Below, one piece after another: positions 15,554-24,281 of a stretch of 48,549 bases of DNA. The stretch covers positions 1 to 48,549 of the forward strand of contig UQKU01000015.1 in assembly GCA_900541675.1 (NCBI GenBank). The letters are read 5' to 3'. The position numbers and the translations under genes were made by a program. How positions within the stretch are numbered: position 1 is the first letter of the stretch; the number at the start of each line of letters is the position of its first letter. The notes beneath the pieces were generated by a model, which did no database searches, was not told where the DNA came from, and saw nothing but the letters and a program-made list of their open reading frames with translations. Origin of the DNA: an uncultured Collinsella sp. Its GTDB lineage: Bacteria; Actinomycetota; Coriobacteriia; Coriobacteriales; Coriobacteriaceae.

Positions 15554-18292
15554 CTAGGCTTTCTTTGCGGGCTTTTTCTTCTTGCTCGGCATCGAGACCT
15601 TAATGCCCTGGGCGGACTTGGTCACCCGCGAGCGCTTGGCACCCGTACTCTTCTTTTTCTTGGGCTGGGCCTTTTCCACGCCCTCGAGCGCGCGAACCTC
15701 GGCCTCGCGAGCGGTGCGCTCCCCACGGCGCTGCGCCATATCGGCTGCGACGCGCTTGGCAAAACGCTGGGCAGTTGAGCCCGTCGAGCTCACCTTGCCG
15801 CCACCGCGACCCAAACGGACGCGAACGCCACGGCCAAAGCCGGTGGCAGCATGGCGACGACGCGGCTTAAGCGAATCCATCATCGTGGCGAGCTTAAAGA
15901 ACACCGTGCAGGTAAAGACGACGATCGCCAGCAAGATAACGGCCTCGCCCATCGACAGGTTGGCGATGGACAGCAGCTGCGGGAATCCGATAACACCCGC
16001 CAGGATGCCGACGACGACAAACACAAAAAGCACCACACGCAAGGGCGTAAGCGGCTGCGAGATACGCCAGATCAGACTCACGCTCGCCGCACACGACGTA
16101 AGCAGGCACATGGTCGAAAGCGTGAGCTGGTTAAAGCCAAACACACGCGCTACAAAGATATCGAGCGCCGCAGCCATAATAACCGCCAGTGACGCCGGCA
16201 ACGCACGCTTGAGCACGTTGGTCAAGAATGACCCCTTCACGCGGGCGTTGTTGGGCTCCAAACCCAGCACAAAGCCCGGCGCGCCGATGCAGAAGAAGTT
16301 GATGAGTGTCATCTGAATCGGCTCGAAGGGATACGGCGGAAACGCGATGCACAGCGCCGCCAGGCCCATCGAGAACAGCGTCTTAGTCAAGAACAGCGCC
16401 GCAGAGCGCTGCAGGTTGTTGATGGAGCGACGGCCCTCAGCCACCACGGCGGGCATCGAGGCAAAATCGTTGTCGACCAGCACGATCTCGGCCACGTTGC
16501 GCGCGGCATCGGAACCGGCGGCCATGGCCACGGAGCAGTCGGCCTCCTTGAGCGCCAGCACGTCGTTGACGCCGTCGCCCGTCATGGCAACCGTATGGTC
16601 GCGACGCTTGAGCGCCTGCACGAGCTCACGCTTCTGCTGCGGCGTCACGCGACCAAAGACGTGATAGCGGTCCACCGCGGCATCAATCTTGGACGGCGTA
16701 TCGAGTGTCGTGGCGTCGACGTAGGCATCGGCCCCCGGAACGCCCACCACGCGCGCGATCGACGACACCGTGCGCGGGTCGTCGCCGCTGATCACGTTGA
16801 GGGTCACGCCCTGCTCGTTAAAGTAACCGATGGTCTCGGCGGCCGAGGAGCGAATCTCGTCGCGAATGGTCACAAAGCCCACGGGCTCGGCCTCGCCCAC
16901 CATATCGCCGTCGGGCGTAAAGCCGTCCACACGGGCCACAACAAGCACGCGGCAGGTGTCGGCAAGCTCGGCCACACGGTTCTCGACCTGCGCAAAGACG
17001 CGCTCCGAAAGCACAAATTGCGCTGCGCCCATCACATAGGAGCCCTGCGCAAACGAGGCGCCGCTCCACTTTTTGGACGAAGAGAACGGAATGACCGCCA
17101 GCGGCTCGGAAACCTCGACCGGGCGGTCAGCGTAATAGTTGAGCAGCGCCTGACAGGTCTCGTTGGCGTCTGCCGAGGTGGCACGCGCCACGTTGGCGAG
17201 CGCAAAATCGAGGACCGTGGTCTCGACGGGGACAGCTGCCTCGTCCGAGTCCGCGCCAAAGCCAACGCCCTCAACAGGCAGCGGGTAGGTACCCTCGACC
17301 TCCATACGGCCCGAGGTAATGGTGCCCGTCTTGTCCAGGCACAGCACGTCGACGCGCGCGAGCGTCTCGATACAGTAGAGCTGCTGCGCGAGTACCTTGC
17401 GGCGCGCCAGACGCACCGTGGCGATGGCAAGCACCGACGAAGTCAGCAGCACCAGGCCCTGCGGAATCATGCCCAAAAGAGCGCCCACCGTAGACAGCAG
17501 CGCCGACGAAGGCACGCGACCGGCAAGCAGCTCGGAAAAACACCACGAAAGCGCGCTATCGCCCGGCGTACCGGCGGCATCCCACAGCTCGCTCACACTC
17601 GAGGCAAAGAGCGCCAGGCCGAGCGGAATCATAATGAGGCTCGCAAAGCGCACGATGGCGTTGAGCACGTTCATGATCTCGGAATTGACCTTTTTGACGT
17701 ACTTGGCCTCGTTGTTGATCTTGGCCACGTAGTTGTCGGCGCCAACATGGATCACGCGGGCGCGCAGCAGGCCCGAGTCGATAAAGCTGCCGCTCATGAG
17801 CTCGGAGCCGGGCTGCTTTTTGATGAGATCGCTCTCGCCCGTCAGCAGGCTCTCGTTCACGAGTGCCTCACCCGAAACCACCACGGCGTCGGCGGGAATC
17901 TGGTCGCCGCGCCCCAGGCGAATGATATCGTCGAGCACGATCTGGTCCAGGTCGAGCTCTACCTCGGCGCCGTCGCGCACCGCGATGGCCTTCTTAGAGG
18001 TGAGCAGCGTAAGCTTATCGACCATCCGCTTGGAGCGCATGGACTGGATGACGCCAATTGCCGTGTTCAAGAACACCACGAACAGGAACGTCAGGTTCTT
18101 AAACGAACCGGTCAGCAACACCAAAATCGCCAAGACCACGTTGATCAAGTTAAACAGCGTGCAGAGGTTCTCGATGATGAGCTCGCGGACCGACTTGGTC
18201 TTGAGTTCCATGTTGCGGTTGATCTTACCGGCGGCGATGCGCTCCTCGACCTCGGCGGTCGAGAGTCCGTGCTCGATATCCGTTGCTGCCAT
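15554..18292 (-). CDS. P-type cation-transporting ATPase, CtpE-like
   Basis: About 912 residues. It has the actuator motif TGES (151-154), phosphorylation motif DKTGTIT with Asp320, and hinge motif TGDGVND (571-577), with about ten membrane helices in P2-like order. The intramembrane motif reads IPQGLVLLTS, close to the CtpE calcium-ATPase group of actinobacteria, but with Gln where Glu is usual. The C-terminal 80 residues are very basic and end in KKKKPAKKA. The start at 18292 is chosen because GGGA lies six bases upstream; ATG 18304 is possible. A longer reading frame would run into tRNA-Arg and is not credible. The ion is not certain; calcium is inferred from the family. Confidence 0.85.
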   Translation of the reverse strand: MAATDIEHGLSTAEVEERIAAGKINRNMELKTKSVRELIIENLCTLFNLINVVLAILVLLTGSFKNLTFLFVVFLNTAIGVIQSMRSKRMVDKLTLLTSKKAIAVRDGAEVELDLDQIVLDDIIRLGRGDQIPADAVVVSGEALVNESLLTGESDLIKKQPGSELMSGSFIDSGLLRARVIHVGADNYVAKINNEAKYVKKVNSEIMNVLNAIVRFASLIMIPLGLALFASSVSELWDAAGTPGDSALSWCFSELLAGRVPSSALLSTVGALLGMIPQGLVLLTSSVLAIATVRLARRKVLAQQLYCIETLARVDVLCLDKTGTITSGRMEVEGTYPLPVEGVGFGADSDEAAVPVETTVLDFALANVARATSADANETCQALLNYYADRPVEVSEPLAVIPFSSSKKWSGASFAQGSYVMGAAQFVLSERVFAQVENRVAELADTCRVLVVARVDGFTPDGDMVGEAEPVGFVTIRDEIRSSAAETIGYFNEQGVTLNVISGDDPRTVSSIARVVGVPGADAYVDATTLDTPSKIDAAVDRYHVFGRVTPQQKRELVQALKRRDHTVAMTGDGVNDVLALKEADCSVAMAAGSDAARNVAEIVLVDNDFASMPAVVAEGRRSINNLQRSAALFLTKTLFSMGLAALCIAFPPYPFEPIQMTLINFFCIGAPGFVLGLEPNNARVKGSFLTNVLKRALPASLAVIMAAALDIFVARVFGFNQLTLSTMCLLTSCAASVSLIWRISQPLTPLRVVLFVFVVVGILAGVIGFPQLLSIANLSMGEAVILLAIVVFTCTVFFKLATMMDSLKPRRRHAATGFGRGVRVRLGRGGGKVSSTGSTAQRFAKRVAADMAQRRGERTAREAEVRALEGVEKAQPKKKKSTGAKRSRVTKSAQGIKVSMPSKKKKPAKKA

Positions 18293-18320
18293 ACCTTGTC
18301 CCATCACGTCGCGTCGGTAT

Positions 18321-18356
18321 AAGAAAACCGCCCGGACCATGCGAGGTTCGGACGGT
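18321..18356 (-). terminator. Intrinsic terminator of tRNA-Arg(CCG)
   Basis: The minus strand shows a 12-bp stem with one mismatch (arms 18345-18356 and 18327-18338), a 6-base loop, and TTTTCTT directly after it. It lies between the tRNA and the ATPase start. Confidence 0.75.
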
Positions 18357-18370
18357 CTTACGTTCGAGGG

Positions 18371-18444
18371 TGCCCCATGTTGGATTCGAACCAACGGCCT
18401 TCTGCTCCGGAGGCAGACGCTCTAATCCCCTGAGCTAATAGGGC
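18371..18444 (-). tRNA. tRNA-Arg (anticodon CCG)
   Basis: A 74-base cloverleaf. The acceptor GCCCTAT pairs with ATGGGGC, with discriminator A. The D arm is GCTC/GAGC, the anticodon arm TCTGC-CTCCGGA-GCAGA, and the T arm GTTGG-TTCGAAT-CCAAC. The anticodon CCG reads CGG arginine codons. No CCA is encoded. Promoter and terminator flank it, so it is a stand-alone transcript. Confidence 0.97.
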
Positions 18445-18455
18445 GAACGGTTGGC

Positions 18456-18485
18456 ATTATACCCAAGTGCGCCACGGGCTAACAA
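18456..18485 (-). promoter_or_regulatory. Promoter of tRNA-Arg(CCG)
   Basis: The minus strand carries TTGTTA (18480-18485) and a perfect TATAAT (18456-18461) with an 18-base spacer. The predicted start is only a few bases upstream of the mature tRNA 5' end at 18444. Confidence 0.8.
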
Positions 18486-18575
18486 AAGAATAGAAAAAGC
18501 TTTGCAATTACGTGGGAGATACGGCGCAGAGGCTCACCTTAGAACGCAAAAGTGAAACAATTAGTATAAACTCTC

Positions 18576-18650
18576 ATGCACATATATAACGGCTCGCGAT
18601 GCGGGCCGTTTTTGCAAGAGCTATCCATCGAGGTGAGAGGCACACCATGA
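18576..18650 (+). CDS. Possible 24-codon leader ORF before DAHP synthase
   Basis: An ATG at 18576 opens a frame of 24 codons that ends in TGA overlapping the ATG of the DAHP synthase gene by four bases. The terminator-like hairpin at 18588-18613 lies inside it. No ribosome binding site precedes the ATG, and the peptide contains only single Phe and Tyr codons with no Trp, so a classic attenuating leader peptide is not clearly supported. Confidence 0.2.
   Translation: MHIYNGSRCGPFLQELSIEVRGTP
18588..18613 (+). terminator. Terminator-like hairpin in the leader of the aromatic operon
   Basis: Arms AACGGCTCGC (18588-18597) and GCGGGCCGTT (18601-18610) pair fully with one G-U pair around the loop GAT, and five T residues follow (18609-18613). 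No plus-strand gene lies upstream that would need ending, and the DAHP synthase ATG is only 34 bases further on. This position suits an attenuator for the operon. Confidence 0.6.
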
Positions 18651-19672
18651 TTGCGATTTTAAAGCAGAGCGCCAGCGACGAGGCCGTCGGCCATATCGTC
18701 AGCTGGATTGAGAAGAAGGGTCTCAAGACCGACGTCTCGCGCGGCGAGAACGAGACCATCATCGGCCTGGTGGGCGATACGACCAAGATCGACCCGTTCT
18801 TGCTCGAGTCCATGGATGTCGTCGAGCGCGTGCAGCGCGTCTCCGAGCCCTTTAAGCGTGCCAACCGCAAGTTCCACCCTGAGGACTCCGTCATCGACTG
18901 CGGCCACGGCGTCAAGATCGGCGGCGACCAGTTCCAGGTCATCGCCGGACCCTGCTCCGTCGAGGGCGAAAACCTCATTCGCATCGCACGCCGCGTAAAG
19001 GCCGCCGGCGCCACGATGCTGCGCGGTGGCGCCTACAAGCCCCGCACCTCCCCTTACGCCTACCAGGGCATGGGTCCCGCCGGCCTGGACCTGCTATGCG
19101 AGGCATCCGCCGAGCTCGACATGCCGATCGTCACCGAGATCATGGACCCGCGCGACGTGCAGGTCTTCTTGGATAAGAAGATCGACGTCATGCAGATCGG
19201 CGCCCGCAACGCGCAGAACTTCCCCCTGCTCAAGGAGGTCGGCAAGACCAAGACCCCGGTCCTGCTCAAGCGCGGCATGTCCGGCACCGTCGACGAGTTG
19301 CTCATGGCTGCCGAGTACATCATGAGCGAGGGCAACGACAACGTCATCCTGTGCGAGCGCGGCATTCGCACCTTCGAGACCCGCACCCGCAACACCTTCG
19401 ACCTCAACGCCGTGCCGGTGCTGCACCACCTATCGCACCTGCCCGTCGTCGCCGACCCCAGCCACGCCACCGGCTACACCCGCTATGTCGAGCCCATGGC
19501 GCTCGCCGCGACTGCCTGCGGCGCCAACGGTCTGGAGATCGAGGTCCACGACGACCCGAGCCACGCTTGGTCCGACGGTGCTCAGGCCCTCACCCCCGAC
19601 CAGTTCGACGACACCATGCGCCGCATCCGCGCCATCCGCGAGGTCGTCTGCCAAGAGACCGTTCAGGAGTAA
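18647..19672 (+). CDS. aroF: 3-deoxy-7-phosphoheptulonate (DAHP) synthase, type I beta
   Basis: A 341-residue enzyme that condenses PEP and erythrose-4-phosphate, the first step of aromatic synthesis. An N-terminal ferredoxin-like regulatory domain (about 1-70) is followed by the TIM barrel with IAGPCSVEG, LRGGAYKPRTSPYAYQG, IGARNAQNF, LLKRGMSGTVDELL, CERGIRTFE and VVADPSHATG. The N-terminal extension marks the Thermotoga/Bacillus-like beta subclass, where it mediates feedback inhibition. ATG 18647 has a GAGGTGAGAGG site upstream and is chosen over an in-frame ATG at 18599 that lies within the hairpin leader. The tyrA gene follows after 3 bases. Confidence 0.96.
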   Translation: MIAILKQSASDEAVGHIVSWIEKKGLKTDVSRGENETIIGLVGDTTKIDPFLLESMDVVERVQRVSEPFKRANRKFHPEDSVIDCGHGVKIGGDQFQVIAGPCSVEGENLIRIARRVKAAGATMLRGGAYKPRTSPYAYQGMGPAGLDLLCEASAELDMPIVTEIMDPRDVQVFLDKKIDVMQIGARNAQNFPLLKEVGKTKTPVLLKRGMSGTVDELLMAAEYIMSEGNDNVILCERGIRTFETRTRNTFDLNAVPVLHHLSHLPVVADPSHATGYTRYVEPMALAATACGANGLEIEVHDDPSHAWSDGAQALTPDQFDDTMRRIRAIREVVCQETVQE

Positions 19673-19675
19673 CCC

Positions 19676-20590
19676 ATGGGTACGGTGAGAAACGCACGCG
19701 TCAACCAGGGTGGACCCAAGTGCGCCGGCATCGTGGGCCTGGGCCTCATCGGCGGCAGCTTTGCCCGCGGCTATGCGCAGGCGGGCGTTCGCGTGCTTGC
19801 CTGGGACCCCGACGATGACGTGATGACGGCCGCCAGCATGGGTACCGTCGCCGGCGAGCTCAACGACGAGACGCTCGGCGAGTGCGACATCATCGTCCTT
19901 GCCTGCTATCCTAAAGGATGCATCGAGTGGCTCGAGGCCCACGCTCAGGCGCTCGCCGACGCCACCGACACCGATGCCATCATGGGCCCCGTGGTGATCG
20001 ACACCGTGGGGGTGAAGGGCATCGTGTGTGAGCGGGCCTTTGAGCTCGCACGAGAGCACGGCTTTTACTTTGTGGGCGCACACCCCATGGCGGGCACCCA
20101 GTTCTCGGGCTACGCCCATTCCAGCGCCGACCTGTTCCAGGGCGCACCGCTCGTGCTCGTTCCGCCTGCGGTAGACGATGCTCTTAAGCTGGAGCTCTTG
20201 GGCCAGGTTCGCGAGATGGTGCGTCCCTTGGGGTTTGGCAAGTTCAGCGTGACCACCGCCACCGAGCACGACCGCGTGATCGCCTTTACGAGCCAGCTCG
20301 CGCACGTGGTGTCCAACGCCTACGTAAAGAGCCCCACCGCCCAGGTCCACCACGGCTTCTCTGCCGGTAGCTACCGCGACCTCACGCGCGTGGCCCACCT
20401 CAACCCGCAGATGTGGTCCGAGCTCATGATTGACGACGCCGACGCTCTCGCCTTCGAGATCGACCATCTGATCGATTCGCTCGGCGCCTACAGCCGTGCG
20501 CTCAAGAACCGCGACCAGCGTTATCTTGAGAATCTCCTTGCCGAGGGCGATCGCATCAAGCGCGCACTCGACGACGAGAGCGCCCACTAG
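19676..20590 (+). CDS. tyrA: Prephenate dehydrogenase
   Basis: A 304-residue TyrA. The NAD-binding motif is IVGLGLIGGSFARGYAQAG near the N-terminus, with AHPMAGTQFSGYAHSS and TEHDRVIAFTSQLAHVVSNA supplying catalytic histidines and prephenate contacts. The C-terminal half is the helical dimerisation domain; there is no ACT domain. It oxidises prephenate to 4-hydroxyphenylpyruvate in the tyrosine branch. The ATG has AGGAG six bases upstream, overlapping the end of the DAHP synthase gene, so the two are likely coupled. Confidence 0.94.
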   Translation: MGTVRNARVNQGGPKCAGIVGLGLIGGSFARGYAQAGVRVLAWDPDDDVMTAASMGTVAGELNDETLGECDIIVLACYPKGCIEWLEAHAQALADATDTDAIMGPVVIDTVGVKGIVCERAFELAREHGFYFVGAHPMAGTQFSGYAHSSADLFQGAPLVLVPPAVDDALKLELLGQVREMVRPLGFGKFSVTTATEHDRVIAFTSQLAHVVSNAYVKSPTAQVHHGFSAGSYRDLTRVAHLNPQMWSELMIDDADALAFEIDHLIDSLGAYSRALKNRDQRYLENLLAEGDRIKRALDDESAH

Positions 20591-20626
20591 ACCACCTATC
20601 ACGCCAGGTCGAAAGGACCATAGCTT

Positions 20627-21733
20627 ATGGCGATTACCATCGATATCGACACCGCACGCCCCTACCAGGTACACGTGGGCACGTTTTTGCTGGAGCAGGC
20701 AGGGCCACTCGTTCGCGCCACCGCCGGAGGCACCCGCGCCGTCATCGTGACGGACACCAACGTGGGCCCGCTCTACCAGATGCCCGTTAAGCAGAGCCTG
20801 GAGGCGTCAGGCTATGAGGTAAGCATTTGCACCTTCGAGGCCGGCGAGGTACACAAGCGCGCCGAGACCTACGTTGCCATTCTTGAGTTTGTAGCCGAGC
20901 ACGAGCTTTCGCGCTCCGACGTGATCGTGGCACTCGGCGGCGGCGTCGTGGGCGACGTGGCTGGCTTTGTGGCCGCCACCTACATGCGCGGCTGCAAGTT
21001 TGTGCAGATCCCCACGAGTCTGCTCGCTATGGTGGACTCGTCGGTGGGCGGCAAGACGGCCATCGACCTGGCTGCCGGCAAGAACCTAGCTGGCGCCTTT
21101 TGGCAGCCAAGTGTTGTCATCGCTGACGTGGGATGCCTTGCCACCCTCACGCCCGAGCAGTTCGCCGACGGCTGCGGCGAAGTCGTCAAGCACGCCGTGA
21201 TCGCCGACCCCGAGCTCTTCGCCGAGCTGGAGAAGACCCCGCTCACGCTTGAGCTGCTGAACCGCGACGTGGCCCGCGTGGCGCTCATAATCGCCCGCAA
21301 TATCGACATTAAGCGCGCCGTGGTCGTTGCCGACGAACGCGAGACCAACCAGCGCAAGCTCCTCAACTTTGGACACAGCGCCGGACATGCCGTCGAGGCC
21401 TGCGAGCACTTTGAGCTGGGACACGGCAACTGCGTGTCGATCGGCATGGGCATCATCACGCGTGCCGCAGCCCTGCACGGCATTTGCGATGCCGAGCTGC
21501 CCGGTCGCATCGAGGAGCTCTGCGCCCGTCATGGCCTCAAGACCCGCTGTGAGCTTTCGCCCGACGCCATCTTTGCCGAGGCGCTGCACGACAAAAAACG
21601 CGCCGGTGACACCATCGATCTGGTGATTCCGCACGGTATTGGCCGCTGCAGCATCGACCGCACGCCGCTTTCCACCTTCCATGATTTAATTGCCGAGGGC
21701 CTCGGCCAGAAGGGAGACGCATCCGTATGCTAG
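20627..21733 (+). CDS. aroB: 3-dehydroquinate synthase
   Basis: A 368-residue enzyme that cyclises DAHP. It shows the NAD-binding GGGVVGDVAGFVAATYMRG, the substrate region DSSVGGKTAIDLAAGKNLAG, metal-binding GEVVKHAVI, and LNFGHSAGHAVE. All usual active-site blocks are present and length fits the family. It lies 36 bases after tyrA with an AAAGGA site, and its last bases overlap the aroA start by 7 bases. Confidence 0.97.
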   Translation: MAITIDIDTARPYQVHVGTFLLEQAGPLVRATAGGTRAVIVTDTNVGPLYQMPVKQSLEASGYEVSICTFEAGEVHKRAETYVAILEFVAEHELSRSDVIVALGGGVVGDVAGFVAATYMRGCKFVQIPTSLLAMVDSSVGGKTAIDLAAGKNLAGAFWQPSVVIADVGCLATLTPEQFADGCGEVVKHAVIADPELFAELEKTPLTLELLNRDVARVALIIARNIDIKRAVVVADERETNQRKLLNFGHSAGHAVEACEHFELGHGNCVSIGMGIITRAAALHGICDAELPGRIEELCARHGLKTRCELSPDAIFAEALHDKKRAGDTIDLVIPHGIGRCSIDRTPLSTFHDLIAEGLGQKGDASVC

Positions 21734-23046
21734 CCCGCATCACCCCCTCCCCGCTCAAGGGCACCGTTCCCGCCATCGCGTCCAAGTCGATGGCGCACCG
21801 CCTCATCATCTGTGCCGCACTCGCCAACGGCGAGACGCACGTCACTTGCAACACCACCTGCGCCGATATCGAGGCCACGGTGCGCTGCCTCACGGCCCTG
21901 GGTGCCCGCATCGAGACCGTCGAGGACGGGTTCCAAGTCCATCCCACCATGAAGAGTATTGAGTTTGGCCTGCTCAAGGCACTTGCGGGCGGCACGCTCG
22001 ACTGCGGCGAGAGCGGCTCCACGCTCCGCTTTATGCTGCCCGTCGCCTGCGCGCTGGGGGCAGAGGCCACCTTTGTGGGCCAGGGCCGCCTGGGCGCACG
22101 CCCCCTCTCCCCGCTCTCCGACGAGATCATTGCCGCCGGCTGCGACCTGCAGGGTCTGGGCGGCTTCCCGCTCAAGACAAGCGGCCGCATGCGCCCGGGC
22201 ACCTTTATCCTGCCGGGCAATGTGAGCTCGCAGTACATCTCCGGCTTGCTGCTGGCAGCCCCGCTTTTGGCCCAGCCCTCCTGCGTGCAGGTAACCGGCC
22301 TTATCGAGAGCCGCCCCTATATCAACCTGACCATCCAGGCCATGAAGGCCTTCGGCGTCGAGGTCAACGTCGAGCGTATCCCCGCCAAGGACGGCCAGCC
22401 CGAGATCACGAACTTCCGCGTGGACAGCGGCTCGTACCGCACTCCAGGCAACGTTGCTGTCGAGGGCGACTGGTCCAACGCCGCCTTTTGGCTGTGTGCC
22501 GGCGCCATCGGTACCGACCCCATCACCGTCGAGGGCGTGTCGCTCAGCTCTGCGCAAGGCGACCGCAACGTGCTTGCCGCGCTCTCGCGCTTTGGCGCCC
22601 GCATCGTGCGCTCCACCAACGCCGCCACCGTGCAGTCCGACAAGCTCGCCGGCTTTGAGATGAGCGCGCACGACATCCCCGACTTGGTGCCCGTTATCTC
22701 TGCCGTGGCATCGCTGGCGCAAGGCCGCACGTTCATCCGCGATTGCGCCCGCCTGCGCATCAAGGAATCCGACCGTCTGGCCACCACCACCCGCGAGCTC
22801 ACCGCACTGGGCGCACAGGTGCGCATTGCCGGCGACGACCTCATCATCAAGGGTGTCGACGCCTTTACCGGCGGCGAGGTCGATTCGCACAACGACCACC
22901 GCATCGCCATGATGGCCGCCATCGCTGCGAGCCGCGCCACTGGCGAAGTCGTGATCCACGGCGCCGAGGCCGTCAACAAGTCCTATCCCGATTTCTTTGA
23001 CCACTACCGCCTGCTGGGCGGCAAGGTCACGCTCGAGGAGGAATAG
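21727..23046 (+). CDS. aroA: 3-phosphoshikimate 1-carboxyvinyltransferase (EPSP synthase)
   Basis: A 439-residue EPSP synthase. The N-terminal substrate loop is ASKSMAHRLIICAALANG, the central motif DCGESGSTLRFMLPVACALG, and the C-terminal block RLRIKESDRLATT followed by SHNDHRIAMMAAIA. It joins shikimate-3-phosphate and PEP. The first motif has SKSMAHR in place of the common SKSxTNR, and the G-x-x-TAMRP region reads GSTLRF, as in many Gram-positive enzymes that differ from the plant/enterobacterial type. The start has GGGAG upstream and lies inside aroB, so translation is coupled. Confidence 0.96.
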   Translation: MLARITPSPLKGTVPAIASKSMAHRLIICAALANGETHVTCNTTCADIEATVRCLTALGARIETVEDGFQVHPTMKSIEFGLLKALAGGTLDCGESGSTLRFMLPVACALGAEATFVGQGRLGARPLSPLSDEIIAAGCDLQGLGGFPLKTSGRMRPGTFILPGNVSSQYISGLLLAAPLLAQPSCVQVTGLIESRPYINLTIQAMKAFGVEVNVERIPAKDGQPEITNFRVDSGSYRTPGNVAVEGDWSNAAFWLCAGAIGTDPITVEGVSLSSAQGDRNVLAALSRFGARIVRSTNAATVQSDKLAGFEMSAHDIPDLVPVISAVASLAQGRTFIRDCARLRIKESDRLATTTRELTALGAQVRIAGDDLIIKGVDAFTGGEVDSHNDHRIAMMAAIAASRATGEVVIHGAEAVNKSYPDFFDHYRLLGGKVTLEEE

Positions 23047-23047
23047 C

Positions 23048-24145
23048 ATGTCCTCGACCTTTGGCAACGTTTTGCATCTGAGCATCTTTGGCCAGTCGCA
23101 CTCCCCTGCTATCGGCTGCTCACTCGACGGCATTCCTGCTGGTATCGCCGTTGACCAGGAGCAGCTGCAGGCCTTTTTGGACCGTCGCGCCCCCGGTCGC
23201 GACGAGACCGCAACCAAGCGCCGTGAGGCCGACGCCGCGCATATCATTGCCGGTGTGGTCGATGGGCACACCACCGGCGCACCCATCGCAGCGATCATCG
23301 AGAACACCAACACGCGCTCCAAGGACTATTCCGAGCTGCGCCGCAAGCCCCGCCCCGGGCACGCAGACTTTCCGGCGCGCGTGAAGTACCACAACATGCA
23401 CGACGTCGCCGGCGGTGGGCATTTCTCCGGACGCCTGACGGCCCCCCTATGCATCGCCGGCGGCATCGCGCTGCAGGCGCTCGAGGCCCGTGGCATCAAG
23501 GTCATGGCGCACGTTGCGCAGATCGGCGGCATCTCCGACCTGCCGATGGACGATATGGTCTATCGCGAGGCCGACCGCAAGGCGATCCTTACGAACGACC
23601 TGCCCTGCATCGACGCCGCCGCTGCCGGTCGCATGCGCGAGGAAATTCTGGCCGCGCGCGACGAGCTCGATAGCATCGGCGGCATCGTGGAGTGCGGCAT
23701 CTACGGGCTTCCCGCGGGTATCGGCGACCCCATGTTCGACGGCATCGAGAACCGCATCGCGCAAATTGCGTTTGGCATTCCCGCCGTGAAGGGCGTGGAG
23801 TTTGGCATGGGCTTTGCCGTAGCCGCCATGCGCGGCAGCGAGAATAACGATCCGTACCGCGTTGATGCCGAGACCGGCGAGATTGCGGTCGAATCCAATA
23901 ACGCCGGCGGCATCCTGGGCGGCATCTCCACCGGTGCACCAGTCATGTGGCGTATGGCCGTGAAGCCTACGCCCTCCATCGGTCGCGAGCAGCAGACCGT
24001 GGACATGGACGCCATGGAAAACGCCGAGCTCTCGGTCCACGGCCGCCACGATCCATGCATCGTCCCGCGCGCCGTCCCCGTAGCCGAGGCGGCCGCCGCC
24101 CTCGCGATTTGGGACGCCCTCCTCGAGGACGCAGGCCAGCGCTAA
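23048..24145 (+). CDS. aroC: Chorismate synthase
   Basis: A 365-residue FMN-dependent enzyme making chorismate from EPSP. Signatures are GQSHSPAIGCSLDGIPAG, RRAPGRDETATKRREAD, RPGHADF, GGGHFSGRLTAPLCIAGG and ESNNAGGILGGISTGAPV; the C-terminus has DPCIVPRAVPVAEA. The ATG at 23048 is one base after the aroA stop and directly follows GAGGAG. An earlier in-frame ATG within aroA gives no family similarity. A large inverted repeat follows 39 bases after the stop. Confidence 0.97.
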   Translation: MSSTFGNVLHLSIFGQSHSPAIGCSLDGIPAGIAVDQEQLQAFLDRRAPGRDETATKRREADAAHIIAGVVDGHTTGAPIAAIIENTNTRSKDYSELRRKPRPGHADFPARVKYHNMHDVAGGGHFSGRLTAPLCIAGGIALQALEARGIKVMAHVAQIGGISDLPMDDMVYREADRKAILTNDLPCIDAAAAGRMREEILAARDELDSIGGIVECGIYGLPAGIGDPMFDGIENRIAQIAFGIPAVKGVEFGMGFAVAAMRGSENNDPYRVDAETGEIAVESNNAGGILGGISTGAPVMWRMAVKPTPSIGREQQTVDMDAMENAELSVHGRHDPCIVPRAVPVAEAAAALAIWDALLEDAGQR

Positions 24146-24184
24146 AAATCTCCGGGGGCCAACTCCGGCCCCCACGCCCACCCA

Positions 24185-24260
24185 GTGATTTTTCTGGGAC
24201 GGGGATTAAAAAATCATTGTGTACCTAATGATTTTTTAATCCCCGTCCCAGAAAAATCAC
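24185..24260. repeat. Perfect 34-bp inverted repeat (REP/MITE-like) between aroC and pheA
   Basis: Arms 24185-24218 and 24227-24260 are exact reverse complements around the 8-base loop GTGTACCT. The arm contains CTGGGACGGGGATT and an AT-rich inner part. The outer end is 21 bases from the pheA ATG and about 9 from its ribosome binding site, so it sits within the aromatic transcript. It resembles REP-type palindromes mobilised by RAYT transposases, but no transposase is encoded in the window. Confidence 0.85.
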
Positions 24261-24281
24261 CGACACATGAAAGGGGCCTCC

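Noticed and set aside
16595..18322. 575-codon plus-strand frame opposite the P-type ATPase
   Set aside because: It is antisense to a gene with all ATPase signatures and is itself a low-complexity Arg/His/Gln-rich translation.
18293..18394. N-terminal extension of the ATPase to 18394
   Set aside because: It would overlap the mature tRNA-Arg gene and its terminator; the extra residues are translations of tRNA sequence.
18480..18646. T-box or known riboswitch before DAHP synthase
   Set aside because: No T-box conserved bulge or specifier arrangement was found; only a simple hairpin with a T run is visible.
21730..23322. 530-codon minus-strand frame opposite aroA/aroC
   Set aside because: It is a shadow of two convincing pathway enzymes and has no recognisable domain.
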